Source of the DNA: Trebonia kvetii
GTDB taxonomy: Bacteria > Actinomycetota > Actinomycetes > Streptosporangiales > Streptosporangiaceae
Reading direction: 5' to 3'
Assembly: GCF_007827045.1 (NCBI RefSeq)
Contig: NZ_RPFW01000003.1
Span: forward strand, 1 to 64,000
Length of the DNA: 64,000 nt
Positions 34,522 to 44,081 of this stretch are shown piece by piece. Made by a program: the position numbers and the translations under genes. The notes beneath the pieces are model-generated. The model was not told the DNA's origin, did no database searches, and saw nothing but the letters and a program-made list of their open reading frames with translations. Within the stretch, counting starts at the first letter, position 1, and the number at the start of each line of letters is the position of its first letter.

Positions 34522-34784
34522 TGGACAAACTAGACGGAAATGGTGCCGCGGGACTGTTGCATGAGGTCTTCGGGCAGGAAATGACTACCGCTGTCGCGAC
34601 GTGCGCCTCGTGCGGGGCGGCGGGGCCAATCGGCGAGAGTGACCTTTATCTGGACGGCCCGGGAACGGTTATCCGCTGCAGGCACTGCACGGGCGTCCTG
34701 ATACTCATCACACAAATACGGGGCATTCACTGCGTCGACTTGATGGGCGTGCGCGCGATTGACACGGTAGGAACCATCGCCTGA
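34521..34784 (+). CDS. DUF6510 zinc-ribbon-like protein
   Basis: An 87-aa protein with two cysteine pairs, 'CASCG' and 'CRHC', separated by about 25 residues, suggesting a zinc ribbon. It matches the DUF6510 family, which commonly sits behind this oxidoreductase/reductase pair in actinobacteria. The ATG overlaps the reductase stop (TGATG), so the three genes form a coupled operon. Role unknown; possibly an assembly or redox accessory protein. Confidence 0.85.
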   Translation: MDKLDGNGAAGLLHEVFGQEMTTAVATCASCGAAGPIGESDLYLDGPGTVIRCRHCTGVLILITQIRGIHCVDLMGVRAIDTVGTIA

Positions 34785-34866
34785 GCTGATGCATGAGCAG
34801 TAAGCGAAGTTGCTTCCCGTAGCTATCCGGATTCCGCCTCGCCCAGCCGCCTCGCGGCGGGGGAAG

Positions 34867-34897
34867 CCCCGCCCCAGACGGGTGGTCTGGGGCGGGG
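34867..34897. terminator. bidirectional hairpin terminator
   Basis: Perfect 13-bp arms CCCCGCCCCAGAC (34867-34879) and GTCTGGGGCGGGG (34885-34897) with a 5-nt loop, between two convergent genes. No T-tract. Confidence 0.65.
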
Positions 34898-34928
34898 CGG
34901 TGATTCCGTTCTCTATGGGGCCACGGTT

Positions 34929-37550
34929 CTAGAAATTGAAGCGCCAGACGCCGCGGCCGTGCGTTGCGGCATAGATATAGCCCCCTGGGCCGGACGTCAG
35001 GTCATCGACTGCGACGTTCGGCAGGCCGGAGCCCAGGTGGCGCCACGTGGTGTTGGAGCCTTCGAACTCGCCGGCGGTGTACACCCCGGCGTCGGTGGCC
35101 AAGGCTAGCGTGCCGGGGGCGAGCACCAGGGCGTCGGAGGCGACGTCCGGCAGGTTGCCGGAGATGTCGGTCCACGTCTGGCCGCCGTTCCCCGTCTCGA
35201 AGACGTGGCCGGTGCCCCCGCCGGGGACGAACCGCCGGGAGTACCCGTTGAATACCGCGTAGGCGTGGGCCGGGTTGGCCGGGTCAACGGTGACGCCGGC
35301 GATGTACCGGCCCGGCAGGCCAGCCGTGTTCACCTGGTGCCAGGTGCCGCCGTAATTGGTGGCGATACCCGAGGCGAATGCTGGGCCAGGGTTTCCGCCG
35401 CCAGCGACCCACGCGGCGTAGATGACCTTGCCTTTGCCGGCTGACGACAGCGCTGTGACCGAGTGGCCCGCTCCGGTGTCGTATACCGGCGTCCAGCTGC
35501 AGGCCGCCTCGGTGGCGCAGGACGTGTTCCAGCCGTCATTGGAAACCCATACGTCCTCGCCGCCGCCGATCCAGGTGTTGGGGTTCTTCTGGTCCTGGAC
35601 GAGTGGCATGACGAACCGCGGATTCGGGTCGCAGTTCGCGTTCGGCGTCTGGCCGACCGTCGCCTGGCCGATGCAGGTGAAGCTGGCGTAGTCGCTGAAC
35701 GAGTGGCCGCCGTCCGTGGTGGTGTACAGCGCGCCGTAGGTGTACTCGCCGACCCACTTGTTGGCGTTACCCGGATCGACGATCACGTCGAAACCGTCAC
35801 CGCCCGCTGGCGCGACCGCTTGGGTGAACGCGGTGTTGTCCACCATCGTGCCGTTGTCCTGCAGGCCGCCGACCACCTGAGTGGTCCCGCCGGGCAGCTG
35901 CCCGGCCCGGGCGTCGTAGAACTGCAGGTTGTGCAGCGTGGCGTTGAGGTCGGCCCAGTTGCCGTCCTCGGCGCCGTCGGTCAGCGGCCGGCTGTACACC
36001 CCACCGTCGTTGCCGATGACGATCTTGCCGTTGGTGATCATCATGGCGTGCTGGTCGGGGTGCGTTGTGTTCGGGCAGGTGTTCGTCGAGTCGCAGGCGA
36101 AGGGGTAGTTCCAATACGGGCTGGCCGTCACCCAGGTCTGGCCGGCGTTGTTGGAGTCGAAGACTTCCTCAAGACCCGCGTATACATGGTTTGGGTTAGC
36201 CGGGTCGACCGCGAGATCCTGGTTATACCAGGCCTGGACGCCGACGCCGTAGCCAGAGCCGACGCCAAGGGCCGAACCAGAAGCGGCGAGTGAGGCCTCG
36301 TCGCCGATCTTGGTCCAGGGGCCGGTCACGCTGGCGGGGCTGGAACCCGTCCTCGACGCGAGGAAGATGCCCTGGAGCACGGACTCGCCGCCGGCCGCCT
36401 GCAGGGCGGGCGACTGGACGACCGCGTACAGCTTGCTGCCGTCCGCCGAGTAGGCAAAGGTGGTGCGGCCGATGTCGGAGGCAACGATGTCTCCGGTGGG
36501 CGTGACCTCGCTGAAGGACTGTCCGTGATTGGTCGACTCATAGAAGCCGTTGTAGGTCGTGTGGCCCGGTCCGTGCCAGCCGATCGCGGTGATGACGTCC
36601 TTGCCGCCCGTCCCGGGGACAACCGCGACGTCGGTCACCTGCTGGTCGTAGGGCGGAAAATCAGTGGGACCGGCAGGGTCGAGAACCTCAGACCACTGGT
36701 GCTTGGACGCGTCCCAGCGGAACAAGCCGTTGTTCGTGGCCGCGTACGCGTCGCCGGCCGGGTCGAAGGCGATGCGGAAGATCGTGCGCGGCCCGATCGG
36801 GTCGGCCTGGCCGCCCACCTCCGTCCAGGAATTGCCGTCGTTGGTACTGACCCACACGCCGTCGCCCTGGTAAGAGTCCTGCGACTCATTGGCCTCGCCG
36901 GTGCCCAGCCACAGCGAGCCGTCCACCGGATCGACCGCGAGGGCGCCAGTGGACATGTCGGGAAGGCCGTCCGTGACCGGGGTCCAGTGCGCGCCCTGGT
37001 CATAGGAGCGCCACACGCCGCCGGCAGCCGCGCCCGCGAACCAGGCACCGTCCCGCGTGGTCGCCAGCGCCGTGACCCGGCCACCGACCACGGAGAAGCC
37101 GGCGCCGACGTTCGACCAGAACGGGTCAGTGTAATTGGCCGGCTGGGCGTTGTACGGCTGGGTGGTGAACTGCTGCCACTGGCCCGGCGTCGACGGGATC
37201 TGCGCGGCCTGCTGCGCGGCGGCGCCGATCGCGTCACCGGTCAGGTACCCGGCCGGCGCGGTACGCTCCGCGTTGTAGGCGGCCATCGTGTTCATGAGAT
37301 CACCGTCATCACCCTGGTGGGTGTTCGTCGGAGTGGTCTGAGTGACGGCCGGGCTGGCCGTGCCGGACCTGCCCGCGTTGAGGAAGCCGCGCAGCGCTGA
37401 CTGGCGCGCCGCCGCTCCTCGCAGCGGATGCGCTCCGGTTGCGGCGGCCCAGCCTGGCTGTGCTGTCCCGAGCGCCGTGGTCACGGCGGCGATGCCGACT
37501 GCGAGTGACCCGATCACGCGCAGTCGACGGGGGTGTCTCGGACGTTGCAT
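34929..37550 (-). CDS. secreted BNR/sialidase-type beta-propeller protein
   Basis: A large 873-aa exported protein. A signal peptide is visible ('RRLRVIGSLAVGIAAVTTAL', then 'GTAQPGWAAATGA'). The body is a tandem beta-propeller with many Asp-box (BNR) turns such as 'NDGNSWTEVGG', 'NHGQSFSEV', 'NAGQTWVTAS', 'DGGHSFSDY' and 'NGGQTWTDISGNLP'. This resembles VPS10/xyloglucanase-like glycosyl-hydrolase propellers; catalytic residues cannot be assigned from sequence alone. It ends 'YAATHGRGVWRFNF'. It probably acts on or binds extracellular polysaccharide. Monocistronic, with its promoter upstream of 37550. Confidence 0.85.
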   Translation of the reverse strand: MQRPRHPRRLRVIGSLAVGIAAVTTALGTAQPGWAAATGAHPLRGAAARQSALRGFLNAGRSGTASPAVTQTTPTNTHQGDDGDLMNTMAAYNAERTAPAGYLTGDAIGAAAQQAAQIPSTPGQWQQFTTQPYNAQPANYTDPFWSNVGAGFSVVGGRVTALATTRDGAWFAGAAAGGVWRSYDQGAHWTPVTDGLPDMSTGALAVDPVDGSLWLGTGEANESQDSYQGDGVWVSTNDGNSWTEVGGQADPIGPRTIFRIAFDPAGDAYAATNNGLFRWDASKHQWSEVLDPAGPTDFPPYDQQVTDVAVVPGTGGKDVITAIGWHGPGHTTYNGFYESTNHGQSFSEVTPTGDIVASDIGRTTFAYSADGSKLYAVVQSPALQAAGGESVLQGIFLASRTGSSPASVTGPWTKIGDEASLAASGSALGVGSGYGVGVQAWYNQDLAVDPANPNHVYAGLEEVFDSNNAGQTWVTASPYWNYPFACDSTNTCPNTTHPDQHAMMITNGKIVIGNDGGVYSRPLTDGAEDGNWADLNATLHNLQFYDARAGQLPGGTTQVVGGLQDNGTMVDNTAFTQAVAPAGGDGFDVIVDPGNANKWVGEYTYGALYTTTDGGHSFSDYASFTCIGQATVGQTPNANCDPNPRFVMPLVQDQKNPNTWIGGGEDVWVSNDGWNTSCATEAACSWTPVYDTGAGHSVTALSSAGKGKVIYAAWVAGGGNPGPAFASGIATNYGGTWHQVNTAGLPGRYIAGVTVDPANPAHAYAVFNGYSRRFVPGGGTGHVFETGNGGQTWTDISGNLPDVASDALVLAPGTLALATDAGVYTAGEFEGSNTTWRHLGSGLPNVAVDDLTSGPGGYIYAATHGRGVWRFNF

Positions 37551-37913
37551 GTGGTCTCCATTCGATGCCTGAATCCCGGGTCCGCCCTGTCATCCCGCGA
37601 TCCAACGGCGAGCTGAATGTCCAGATGCTCCTACAAATTAAGGGTGAATGGTAGGCATTCCGTGTAAATTTTTTCGCTTCGCCGTCAACCATTCGGCAGT
37701 TTCTCGCTGAAGTTCGCCGCAATAGTCGACTAGCGTGGGGCCAGAGCGGGGCGAATTTGTTAGCTCTGAGTAGCCATAATCCGGGCTCGACGGGGCTGGC
37801 GCAGTTCGCGGTCCCGGAAGGCTCAAAGGGCAATCGTGGCTGCTGCAGCAGTCACTAAGTTAGTCCAGGTTGATGGGGTGCAGTGCGCGCTTTAGGTCAC
37901 GCAGGCCGACGCC
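37551..37913. other. intergenic region
   Basis: Upstream region of the propeller gene (promoter) and 3' side of the next minus-strand gene; the 37640-37680 part is AT-richer. No gene seen. Confidence 0.4.
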
Positions 37914-38333
37914 TCACGCTTGGCTTGGTGGCGGCAGCCTTCGGTAGCTCTCCAGGGCGGCCCTGACTCGCGCTGCTAGCCAGGCATCGAAGTCCTCGCC
38001 GAGCGGCCTCGCTGGATCGTCGGGGAACGATCCCGTGCCGGAAGCCCGGTCTCCGTAGCGCGTGATCCGGCTCCGCTGCCGCCCGCCTGGATCGGTGACC
38101 GAGTATAGGAAGAACAAGTGCTCGATCCCCGCCGCCTTGTACCGCTGCTCGAGCTGCTTGTCGTTCACGATGCCGTTCGTCCGTGGCATGAACGTCCGGC
38201 CCAGCTCGTAGCTTCGATCGAAGTCCGACATCTCGAACCCGACCCCGAACTCCAGCCAAGGGTCGCCGGCCTCGAAGACGAGCCAGGAGGGGGGTTTCCT
38301 GGTGGCGCCGGGGTCGGGTCCGAGCTGGCTCAT
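37914..38333 (-). CDS. hypothetical protein, 139 aa
   Basis: A soluble 139-aa protein ('SWLVFEAGDPWLEFGVGFEM', 'KQLEQRYKAAGIEHLFFLYS') with good codon bias and an ATG start. I do not recognise the family. No membrane, signal or metal motif. It lies between the propeller gene and a diguanylate cyclase transcribed the other way. Confidence 0.6.
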   Translation of the reverse strand: MSQLGPDPGATRKPPSWLVFEAGDPWLEFGVGFEMSDFDRSYELGRTFMPRTNGIVNDKQLEQRYKAAGIEHLFFLYSVTDPGGRQRSRITRYGDRASGTGSFPDDPARPLGEDFDAWLAARVRAALESYRRLPPPSQA

Positions 38334-38534
38334 CCGTCCTCCTGCGTCACGTCAGAGACAGGCCGGCATGCCTGGCGGGGACTTGCCTTTGTTTTGGAGC
38401 GCGTACAGGAGTGTATGGCTTGCCTCGATCGTGCGCGGCGGGAGCCAGCCGACGCCGATCCAGAGCCACATGTGCAGGCGTAGAGGCGGCCCGCTGTCAT
38501 TTGGAATGCAGACGATCGGGGCATCATCGAGAAG

Positions 38535-39593
38535 ATGCACGAGACAGTGACGAACTCACGCGACCTCACCGGTCCCGCACCCGGGATTGTCTTGTTCGGG
38601 ATCGGAGGGGGCCTGTTCGTGCTCGGGGGCATGGTCGCCGGCGTTTCAGCCCCCTTCTACCGTGCCGGACTGCCTGCGGGGCAGCGCGGTCCCGAATCCG
38701 CATGGATCGTGGGATACGTATGTGCCGCGCTGGGCGTCGGCCTGGGCATCGCGCTGCTGGCCGCCCGCGACCGCCTGCACGCCCGGGCGGCCGTGTCCCT
38801 GCCGTTCGTTGCGATCACGCTAATCGCTCTGCCGATGCTGGTATCCCGGACGACCACGTTCACCGGCGCGATCCTGCTGCTGTGGCCCATCCTGTACGCC
38901 GGGTGCCTGCTGAGCGAGGCCGTGACCTGGGCCACCATCACCGCGAGCCTGCTCTCGCTGGTGGCCGCGAGCGTGGTCGATCCCCATCTCACCGTCACCA
39001 GCTACGGTCCCATGGCAGCGACGCAGGCACTGACGGTGTGGGTCATGATCACGCTTCAGCGCCGCGTGCACCGGGTCGTGGGAGAGCTTTCGCGCCAGGC
39101 GAGCACCGATCCCCTGACCGGCCTGGCCAACCGGAGGGCACTACTGGACACGCTGGACCGCGAGATGGCCGCACACCTGCGCCGAGGCAAGGCCCTGTCC
39201 CTGATGATGATCGACGTCGACCAGTTCAAGCAGCTCAACGATACCGCCGGACACGACGCGGGCGACGAGGTGCTGCGCCGGCTGGCCGCGGTGCTTTCCG
39301 GCGGGTCGCGGCGCGGCGACCTGGCCGCCCGGTTCGGCGGCGAAGAGTTCATGCTGATCATGACTGACTGTGCCCTGCCTGACGCGGTGGCCCGTGCCGA
39401 CCAGCTCCGGGCCCAGATCGCGGCCGAGTCCGTCGGCTGGGACCATGCCCTCACGGTCAGCATCGGTGTCGCCGAGCTCCGCCGCGATTTGCCCGAATCC
39501 GATGCCGGAGCCCGGCTCGTCGGTCAGGCCGACGCGGCCCTGTACGCGGCAAAGCAGGACGGGCGGAACCGAGTCGAGGCCTACCAGAGCTGA
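38535..39593 (+). CDS. membrane diguanylate cyclase (GGDEF domain)
   Basis: A 352-aa protein with about five N-terminal membrane segments (residues 16-175), then a GGDEF domain. 'DPLTGLANRRALLDTLDREM' opens the domain, 'MMIDVDQFKQLNDTAGHDAG' carries the metal-binding Asp, and the active loop is GGEEF. RRGD five residues before GGEEF is a canonical RxxD inhibitory site, so product feedback is expected. The domain should make c-di-GMP in response to a membrane or envelope signal. No EAL domain and no partner gene nearby. Confidence 0.94.
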   Translation: MHETVTNSRDLTGPAPGIVLFGIGGGLFVLGGMVAGVSAPFYRAGLPAGQRGPESAWIVGYVCAALGVGLGIALLAARDRLHARAAVSLPFVAITLIALPMLVSRTTTFTGAILLLWPILYAGCLLSEAVTWATITASLLSLVAASVVDPHLTVTSYGPMAATQALTVWVMITLQRRVHRVVGELSRQASTDPLTGLANRRALLDTLDREMAAHLRRGKALSLMMIDVDQFKQLNDTAGHDAGDEVLRRLAAVLSGGSRRGDLAARFGGEEFMLIMTDCALPDAVARADQLRAQIAAESVGWDHALTVSIGVAELRRDLPESDAGARLVGQADAALYAAKQDGRNRVEAYQS

Positions 39594-39689
39594 TCATGGC
39601 GAGCGCTGAGCCGGTCGGATACTTCAGCCGGACTTGCCTCCGACGCTTGTCGCGGGATATGTGACAGCCTGCCGTTCGCGTCCATGTCA

Positions 39690-40269
39690 CCTACTGGACA
39701 CCACCACGAGATTCGTTTGCGCGGCGACGGCCTCGAACTGCTGCAACCCGTGCGCCCCGGCCTGCGTGTTCTCATGATGGTGTTGCTTTACGAACTCAAG
39801 CGCCGCCTGCACCGAGTCGAAGCGCTGTTCGCTGTCGATGACGTACAAGATCTGCGGTACGTAATGCGAAATATCCTCGCCCTGGTAGCGAACTGCATCC
39901 ATTTGCGGCCGGCATGCAGATCGCCGGTATATTTGCGATTGAGCCGGAACGCCTTCTTGGCGAGCAGTCGCTGGCCGGGACGGGTGCGCAACAGGCTCTG
40001 GCAAGCAACGGGCCGACGACGGCGCTGGTCGCCACGAGCAGGACTGGTCCAAGCCATTGGAACGGCCCGCTGAAATGCACTCTGTCTCCAGTGGTGAAAA
40101 TTCCCGTCACCACGCATGCGACGACTAGCGTCACGATGACAACTAGCACGCGCTGGTATCGCCGTGACTCGTAAAAGATCGCATTGGCGGCGCGCTGTCC
40201 CCTCTTGATGCTGAATTCGGGCTGTCGCATGCTCTCGATGAGCTGCTGGTCTTCCGCCGACAGAGTCAT
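39690..40269 (-). pseudogene. frameshifted DUF3040-like membrane protein
   Basis: The start (ATG 40269) reads 'TLSAEDQQLIESMRQPEFSI' and a membrane pair 'VLVVIVTLVVACVVTGIFTT' in one frame. The sequence that should follow continues in a second frame ('LAKKAFRLNRKYTGDLHAGR') and then a third ('YQGEDISHYVPQILYVIDSE', 'QRFDSVQAALEFVKQHHHEN'). Two frameshifts are needed to join them. Either a decayed gene or overlapping genes; decay seems more likely. Confidence 0.5.
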
Positions 40270-40799
40270 CAGTCCAATCCGTACTCGCGGTAGCGGTCAC
40301 GCAGCTCGTAGGTTTCAAGGTCCTGGTACGGCTGGATCGCTATAAAGGGACGCAGCGAGTTCCAGGCGCTGCGACAGGCGCGCCGCGTTGTAGGTCAGCA
40401 TTGCCCGCAGAAGTCGCGCGGGCTGCTAACGCCGGAATAGTGCCGCTTACGCTAACCGTCGCGGGAATCGCACTGCTCTGGTTGTGCTTCACGAGGGATT
40501 GGCGCGTCGCCGCTAATCCAGGCGTGAATTTGGCCGCTCCGCTACCGGTCGCGACGGGGAGCCAAGTCAACCAGGGTTAACAATCCGGCCGAGAGGGCGG
40601 AAAACGGTGGACCCGGCGAGCCTGGTCGACTGCGCGCGGCAAAAGAATCGCTTTCATCGCACGTCTCCGATCACTCTAAGTAGCGTCTCATGTACTGTTA
40701 GTTTCCGATCGGCCCGGTTGCCGACCGGAGAGAGCTGTGGAGGAACCGATGTCTGAGCCTGGGGCCGAGCCGTCGATCCGCGGGAACCTGCAGGTCGGC
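40270..40799. other. intergenic, no gene seen
   Basis: About 530 bp with low coding bias between the decayed membrane gene and the glycosyltransferase region. Confidence 0.35.
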
Positions 40800-41193
40800 C
40801 GCCGAGCCCCTCGCGATAGCGCTGCTGCGCAGGCTCGCGGTGCTTGACCTACCCGGCGGCCGGTCATCGCACTCTGTGCCGACGCCGCGAGGCGGCGGCG
40901 CGCCGATCGCCGTCGGCCTTGTCGCGGCCGTGCTTATCGCGCCAGGGACCGGCAACGCCAGGCCCGCGCTCGCGGCCGCGATCGGGTTCTCCGGTCTGCT
41001 CGGGCTGCTCGACGACCTGGGCGGCCTGCCGGCGCTGTCTCGGCTTGTCCTCCAGGCCGCCGGGGCAGCCGCGGTGGCGGCGATGCTCGTCCCGCCGGTC
41101 AGGCTCCCGGCTTTCGACCTCGCGGACGCGGCGGTGGCACTGTGGCTGGCCGGGCGCTCGCCCGCGCTTTTTCTCGCAACTGGGGAGGCTTAA
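40800..41193 (+). pseudogene. truncated WecA/MraY-like glycosyl-1-phosphate transferase
   Basis: The readable frame has 'VLDLPGGRSSHSVPTPRGGG' and 'GLLDDLGGLPALSRLVLQ', both diagnostic of polyprenyl-phosphate sugar-1-phosphate transferases. The N-terminal membrane helices are missing and the product stops after about 117 residues, where the real family runs past 330. The upstream frame continues only to 'PLAIALLRRLAVLDLPGG'. It is a relic directly upstream of the GT4 gene. Confidence 0.7.
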
Positions 41194-41194
41194 G

Positions 41195-42436
41195 GTGCAG
41201 GTGCTCATCGTTACCCACTACTTCCCGCCGGAGACCGGAGCGCCACAGGCGCGGCTGTCAGCGCTCGCCTCGGCCTGGGCAGCCGACGGCGACGACGTGA
41301 CAGTGCTGACGGGGATGCCCAACCATCCCACCGGGGTATTGCCGCCGATGTACCGGCGGACGGTGCTCTGCCGGGAGATGGCCAACGGCTACCGTGTCAT
41401 CCGCACCTGGCTGTACGTCACGCCCAACGATGGCGGGGTGCGCAAGAGCCTGAGCCACCTGAGCTTCATGGTCAGCAGCGTGCTGCTGGGCTGGCGGGCC
41501 GCCGGGCCGGCCGACGTGGTGCTTGTCTCCTCGCCGACGTTCTTCTCCGTGCTGTCCGGGTGGCTGCTTGCCAAGGTGAAGCGGGCGCGCTTGGTCGTGG
41601 ACGTCCGCGACCTGTGGCCCGCCACCTTCGTGGAACTCGGCGTGCTGACTAATCGCCGGGTCATCGCCGTGCTCGAGCGTCTCGAGCTCGCCGCGTACGC
41701 GGCCGCGGACCAGGTGGTTGTCGTCAGCGAGGGGTTCCGCGCCGATCTGATCAGGCGCGGTGTCCCCGCGAGCAAGGTACACACCATCCGCAACGGGGCG
41801 GACACCGAGCGGTTCGCCGTAGCCGAGGGCGCCGAGCGCGGCTGGCGTGCCAGGCTCGGTGCCGGCCCGGAGGACTGCCTCGTCCTGTACGCGGGCACGC
41901 ACGGTATCTCCCAGGATCTCACGGCGATCGCCGACGCGGCGGCACTGGTCGCCCGCCGGCCCGTCGGCTCGGCCGTCCGGTTCGCGTTCGTCGGCGACGG
42001 CGCGGACAAGCGGCGGCTTGAGAGCCACGTCGAGGAACTTGGCCTGCGCAACACCATGCTGCTGCCTGGCGTGCCGAACGGTGAGATGCCCCGGCTGCTC
42101 GCGGCGGCGGACATCTGCCTGGTCCCGCTGCGGGACGTGCCGCTTTTCGCCTCGTCCATCCCGTCCAAGATGTTCGAGTACCTGGCCGCGGGCAAGGCGG
42201 TCATCGGATCGCTGGCGGGCGAGGCGGCGCAGATTCTCGCCGAGGCGGGCGCCGCCGTGGTGCCGCCCGAGGACAGCGAGTCGCTCGCCGCCGCGATCGC
42301 CACGCTCGCCGCCGACCGCGAGCTGCGCGAGCTGATGGGCAAGACCGGCCGTGCCTTCGTCGAGGAGAACTATGACCGCAGGACGCTCGCGAGGCAGTAC
42401 CGGAACATCCTCGACCTGGCGTGCGTGACGCGATGA
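41195..42436 (+). CDS. GT4-family glycosyltransferase (WbuB/WcaI-like)
   Basis: A 413-aa GT-B glycosyltransferase. It begins 'QVLIVTHYFPPETGAPQARL' and contains 'VVDVRDLWPATFVELG', 'VRFAFVGDGADKRRLE' and 'LRDVPLFASSIPSKMFEYLA', the donor-binding signature of group 4 enzymes for envelope polysaccharides. I chose the GTG at 41195 because GGGGAGG ends 6 nt before it; the frame is open much further upstream over the truncated transferase. Its stop overlaps the start of an epimerase remnant. Likely transfers an N-acetylated sugar onto a lipid-linked acceptor. Confidence 0.9.
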   Translation: MQVLIVTHYFPPETGAPQARLSALASAWAADGDDVTVLTGMPNHPTGVLPPMYRRTVLCREMANGYRVIRTWLYVTPNDGGVRKSLSHLSFMVSSVLLGWRAAGPADVVLVSSPTFFSVLSGWLLAKVKRARLVVDVRDLWPATFVELGVLTNRRVIAVLERLELAAYAAADQVVVVSEGFRADLIRRGVPASKVHTIRNGADTERFAVAEGAERGWRARLGAGPEDCLVLYAGTHGISQDLTAIADAAALVARRPVGSAVRFAFVGDGADKRRLESHVEELGLRNTMLLPGVPNGEMPRLLAAADICLVPLRDVPLFASSIPSKMFEYLAAGKAVIGSLAGEAAQILAEAGAAVVPPEDSESLAAAIATLAADRELRELMGKTGRAFVEENYDRRTLARQYRNILDLACVTR

Positions 42437-42600
42437 GGCTCCTGGTCACCGGCGGAAGCGGGTTCTTCGGCGGCTACGTGCTTGCCGAGGCGGCACGGCG
42501 CGGGCACGAGTGCGTCGCCCTCGCGCGCTCTTCCGCGGCGGCACGGCGGGTTGCCGCGGACCACGCTTGCTGCCGGTGTTGTCCGGCATGTCACGGTTAA
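42433..42600 (+). pseudogene. N-terminal fragment of NAD-dependent epimerase
   Basis: A 55-aa product starting at ATGA overlapping the GT4 stop: 'MRLLVTGGSGFFGGYVLAEA' is the Rossmann GxxGxxG start of an SDR/epimerase, after which the reading turns into cysteine-rich nonsense and a stop. The rest of the gene is missing. It suggests a deletion that removed part of a sugar-nucleotide operon. Confidence 0.7.
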
Positions 42601-42683
42601 ATATCGTTAACCGCGCATGGCTACCCGTTCGGCGGGGAAGGTTCGTATGGGAGTCCCCTGATCATCGAACGGTGGGGTGACGT

Positions 42684-44036
42684 ATGCGCAGTGTGCTCTC
42701 GCGAGGCGCGGGGTGGCTGTGGCACTGGCTCCGTCACTGGCCACGCAAGAAGATCCTCATCTGGGGCTCTGCGAGCCTGGCGCTGGTGCTCGTGGCCGTC
42801 GTCAGCACCGGCTACGTGATGCTCGGGCACTTCAACGCCAACCTGCGGCAAGACGACATCCGCGGCCTGCTCGGCGCGCAGCCGGTCAACCTGCACCCGC
42901 AGGCGGAGAACATCATGGTCATCGGCTCCGACTCGCGGCAGGGGCTGAGCAAGGCGTACGGCAGCGGCCTGGTCACCGACCAGTCGGACACGCTGATGAT
43001 CATCCATATCCCGGCCGACAGGAAATGGGCCGAGGTGATGTCGATACCGCGAGACTCGTGGGTGAACATTCCCGCCTGCGAGATGGGCGACGGCCAGCTG
43101 TCCCAGCCGACCCAGTTCAAGATCAACGAGGCGTTCGCGATCGGCAACCTGGACGGCAATCACACCGAGCTCGGCATCGCCTGCACCGTGAAGACGCTTG
43201 AGCAGGACACCGGCATCTTCATCAACCACTTCATCTCGGTCAACTTCACCGGCTTCAAGGGAATGGTCGCCGCGCTCGGCGGCGTCTACGAGTGCAATCC
43301 CACCCCGATCAACGACCCGAACTCCAACCTGCACCTGACCGCGGGCAGGCACTTGCTCACGCCCACCCAGGCGCTCGGCTATGTCCGCGCCAGGTACTCC
43401 CTCGGCGACGGCAGCGACCTCGAGCGGATCGGCCGCCAGCAGGCGTTCATGTCGTCGCTGATCAGCAGGGTAAAGAGCGAGCTGCTCAACCCGCTCGCGA
43501 TCTACCGTTTCCTCGACGCCGCCACCAGGTCGCTGACCATCGACAGCCAGCTTGGCGGGATCACCGGCCTGTACAACCTGGGCGAGTCGCTGCGCGGCAT
43601 TCCGTCGAGCAAGATCGCCTTCTTCACGATTCCGAACTTCCCGCGCGGCGAGGTCGTGCCAAGCGACACCGCCAACGTGCTGTGGACCCAGCCTGAAGCC
43701 AGCAAGATCTTCGCGTCGTTCCGCGACGACGTGCCGGCGAGCGGGGTGTTCGGCTCCCATTCGCCCGCGAAGACGACGGGAAAGACATCGCCGACGCGGT
43801 CCGCGCCGACCAGCATCGCCGCCGAGGCCGCCGGTGACGCGCCGCTTGGCGGCACGCCGTCCGCGACAGGCACGCCGTCCGCCACGGGCACGCCGTCCGC
43901 CACGGGCACGCCGTCCGCCACGGGCACGCCGCCCGCGACCGCCACGCCCGCGGAGGGCGGGACGCCGCCAGGCACGCAGACCACCCCGGCCACCATCCAG
44001 GCGCGCACCGCCAACCAGTCCATCTGCGCCGGCTGA
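42684..44036 (+). CDS. LCP-family (LytR-CpsA-Psr) polymer ligase
   Basis: A 450-aa type II membrane protein. After a membrane helix (about residues 25-50) comes the LCP catalytic domain: 'ENIMVIGSDSRQGLS', 'DTLMIIHIPADRKWAEVMSI' and 'PRDSWVNIP', with 'FTGFKGMVAALGGV' and 'TPTQALGYVRARYSLGDGSD'. LCP enzymes move lipid-linked polysaccharide onto peptidoglycan outside the membrane, which suits the surrounding glycosyltransferases. The C-terminal tail is low complexity with five 'GTP(S/P)AT' repeats, encoded by an 18-bp tandem repeat (43851-43940). Confidence 0.93.
   Translation: MRSVLSRGAGWLWHWLRHWPRKKILIWGSASLALVLVAVVSTGYVMLGHFNANLRQDDIRGLLGAQPVNLHPQAENIMVIGSDSRQGLSKAYGSGLVTDQSDTLMIIHIPADRKWAEVMSIPRDSWVNIPACEMGDGQLSQPTQFKINEAFAIGNLDGNHTELGIACTVKTLEQDTGIFINHFISVNFTGFKGMVAALGGVYECNPTPINDPNSNLHLTAGRHLLTPTQALGYVRARYSLGDGSDLERIGRQQAFMSSLISRVKSELLNPLAIYRFLDAATRSLTIDSQLGGITGLYNLGESLRGIPSSKIAFFTIPNFPRGEVVPSDTANVLWTQPEASKIFASFRDDVPASGVFGSHSPAKTTGKTSPTRSAPTSIAAEAAGDAPLGGTPSATGTPSATGTPSATGTPSATGTPPATATPAEGGTPPGTQTTPATIQARTANQSICAG
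43851..43940 (+). repeat. 18-bp tandem repeat, five units
   Basis: Five units of GGCACGCCGTCCGCCACG or close variants; the three middle units are identical. They encode GTPSAT repeats in the extracellular tail of the LCP protein and are likely to vary in number between strains. Confidence 0.9.
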
Positions 44037-44081
44037 GCGCCCTGCCGGTCGTGCGACCGCGCTGCGGATACCGTTGACCGC

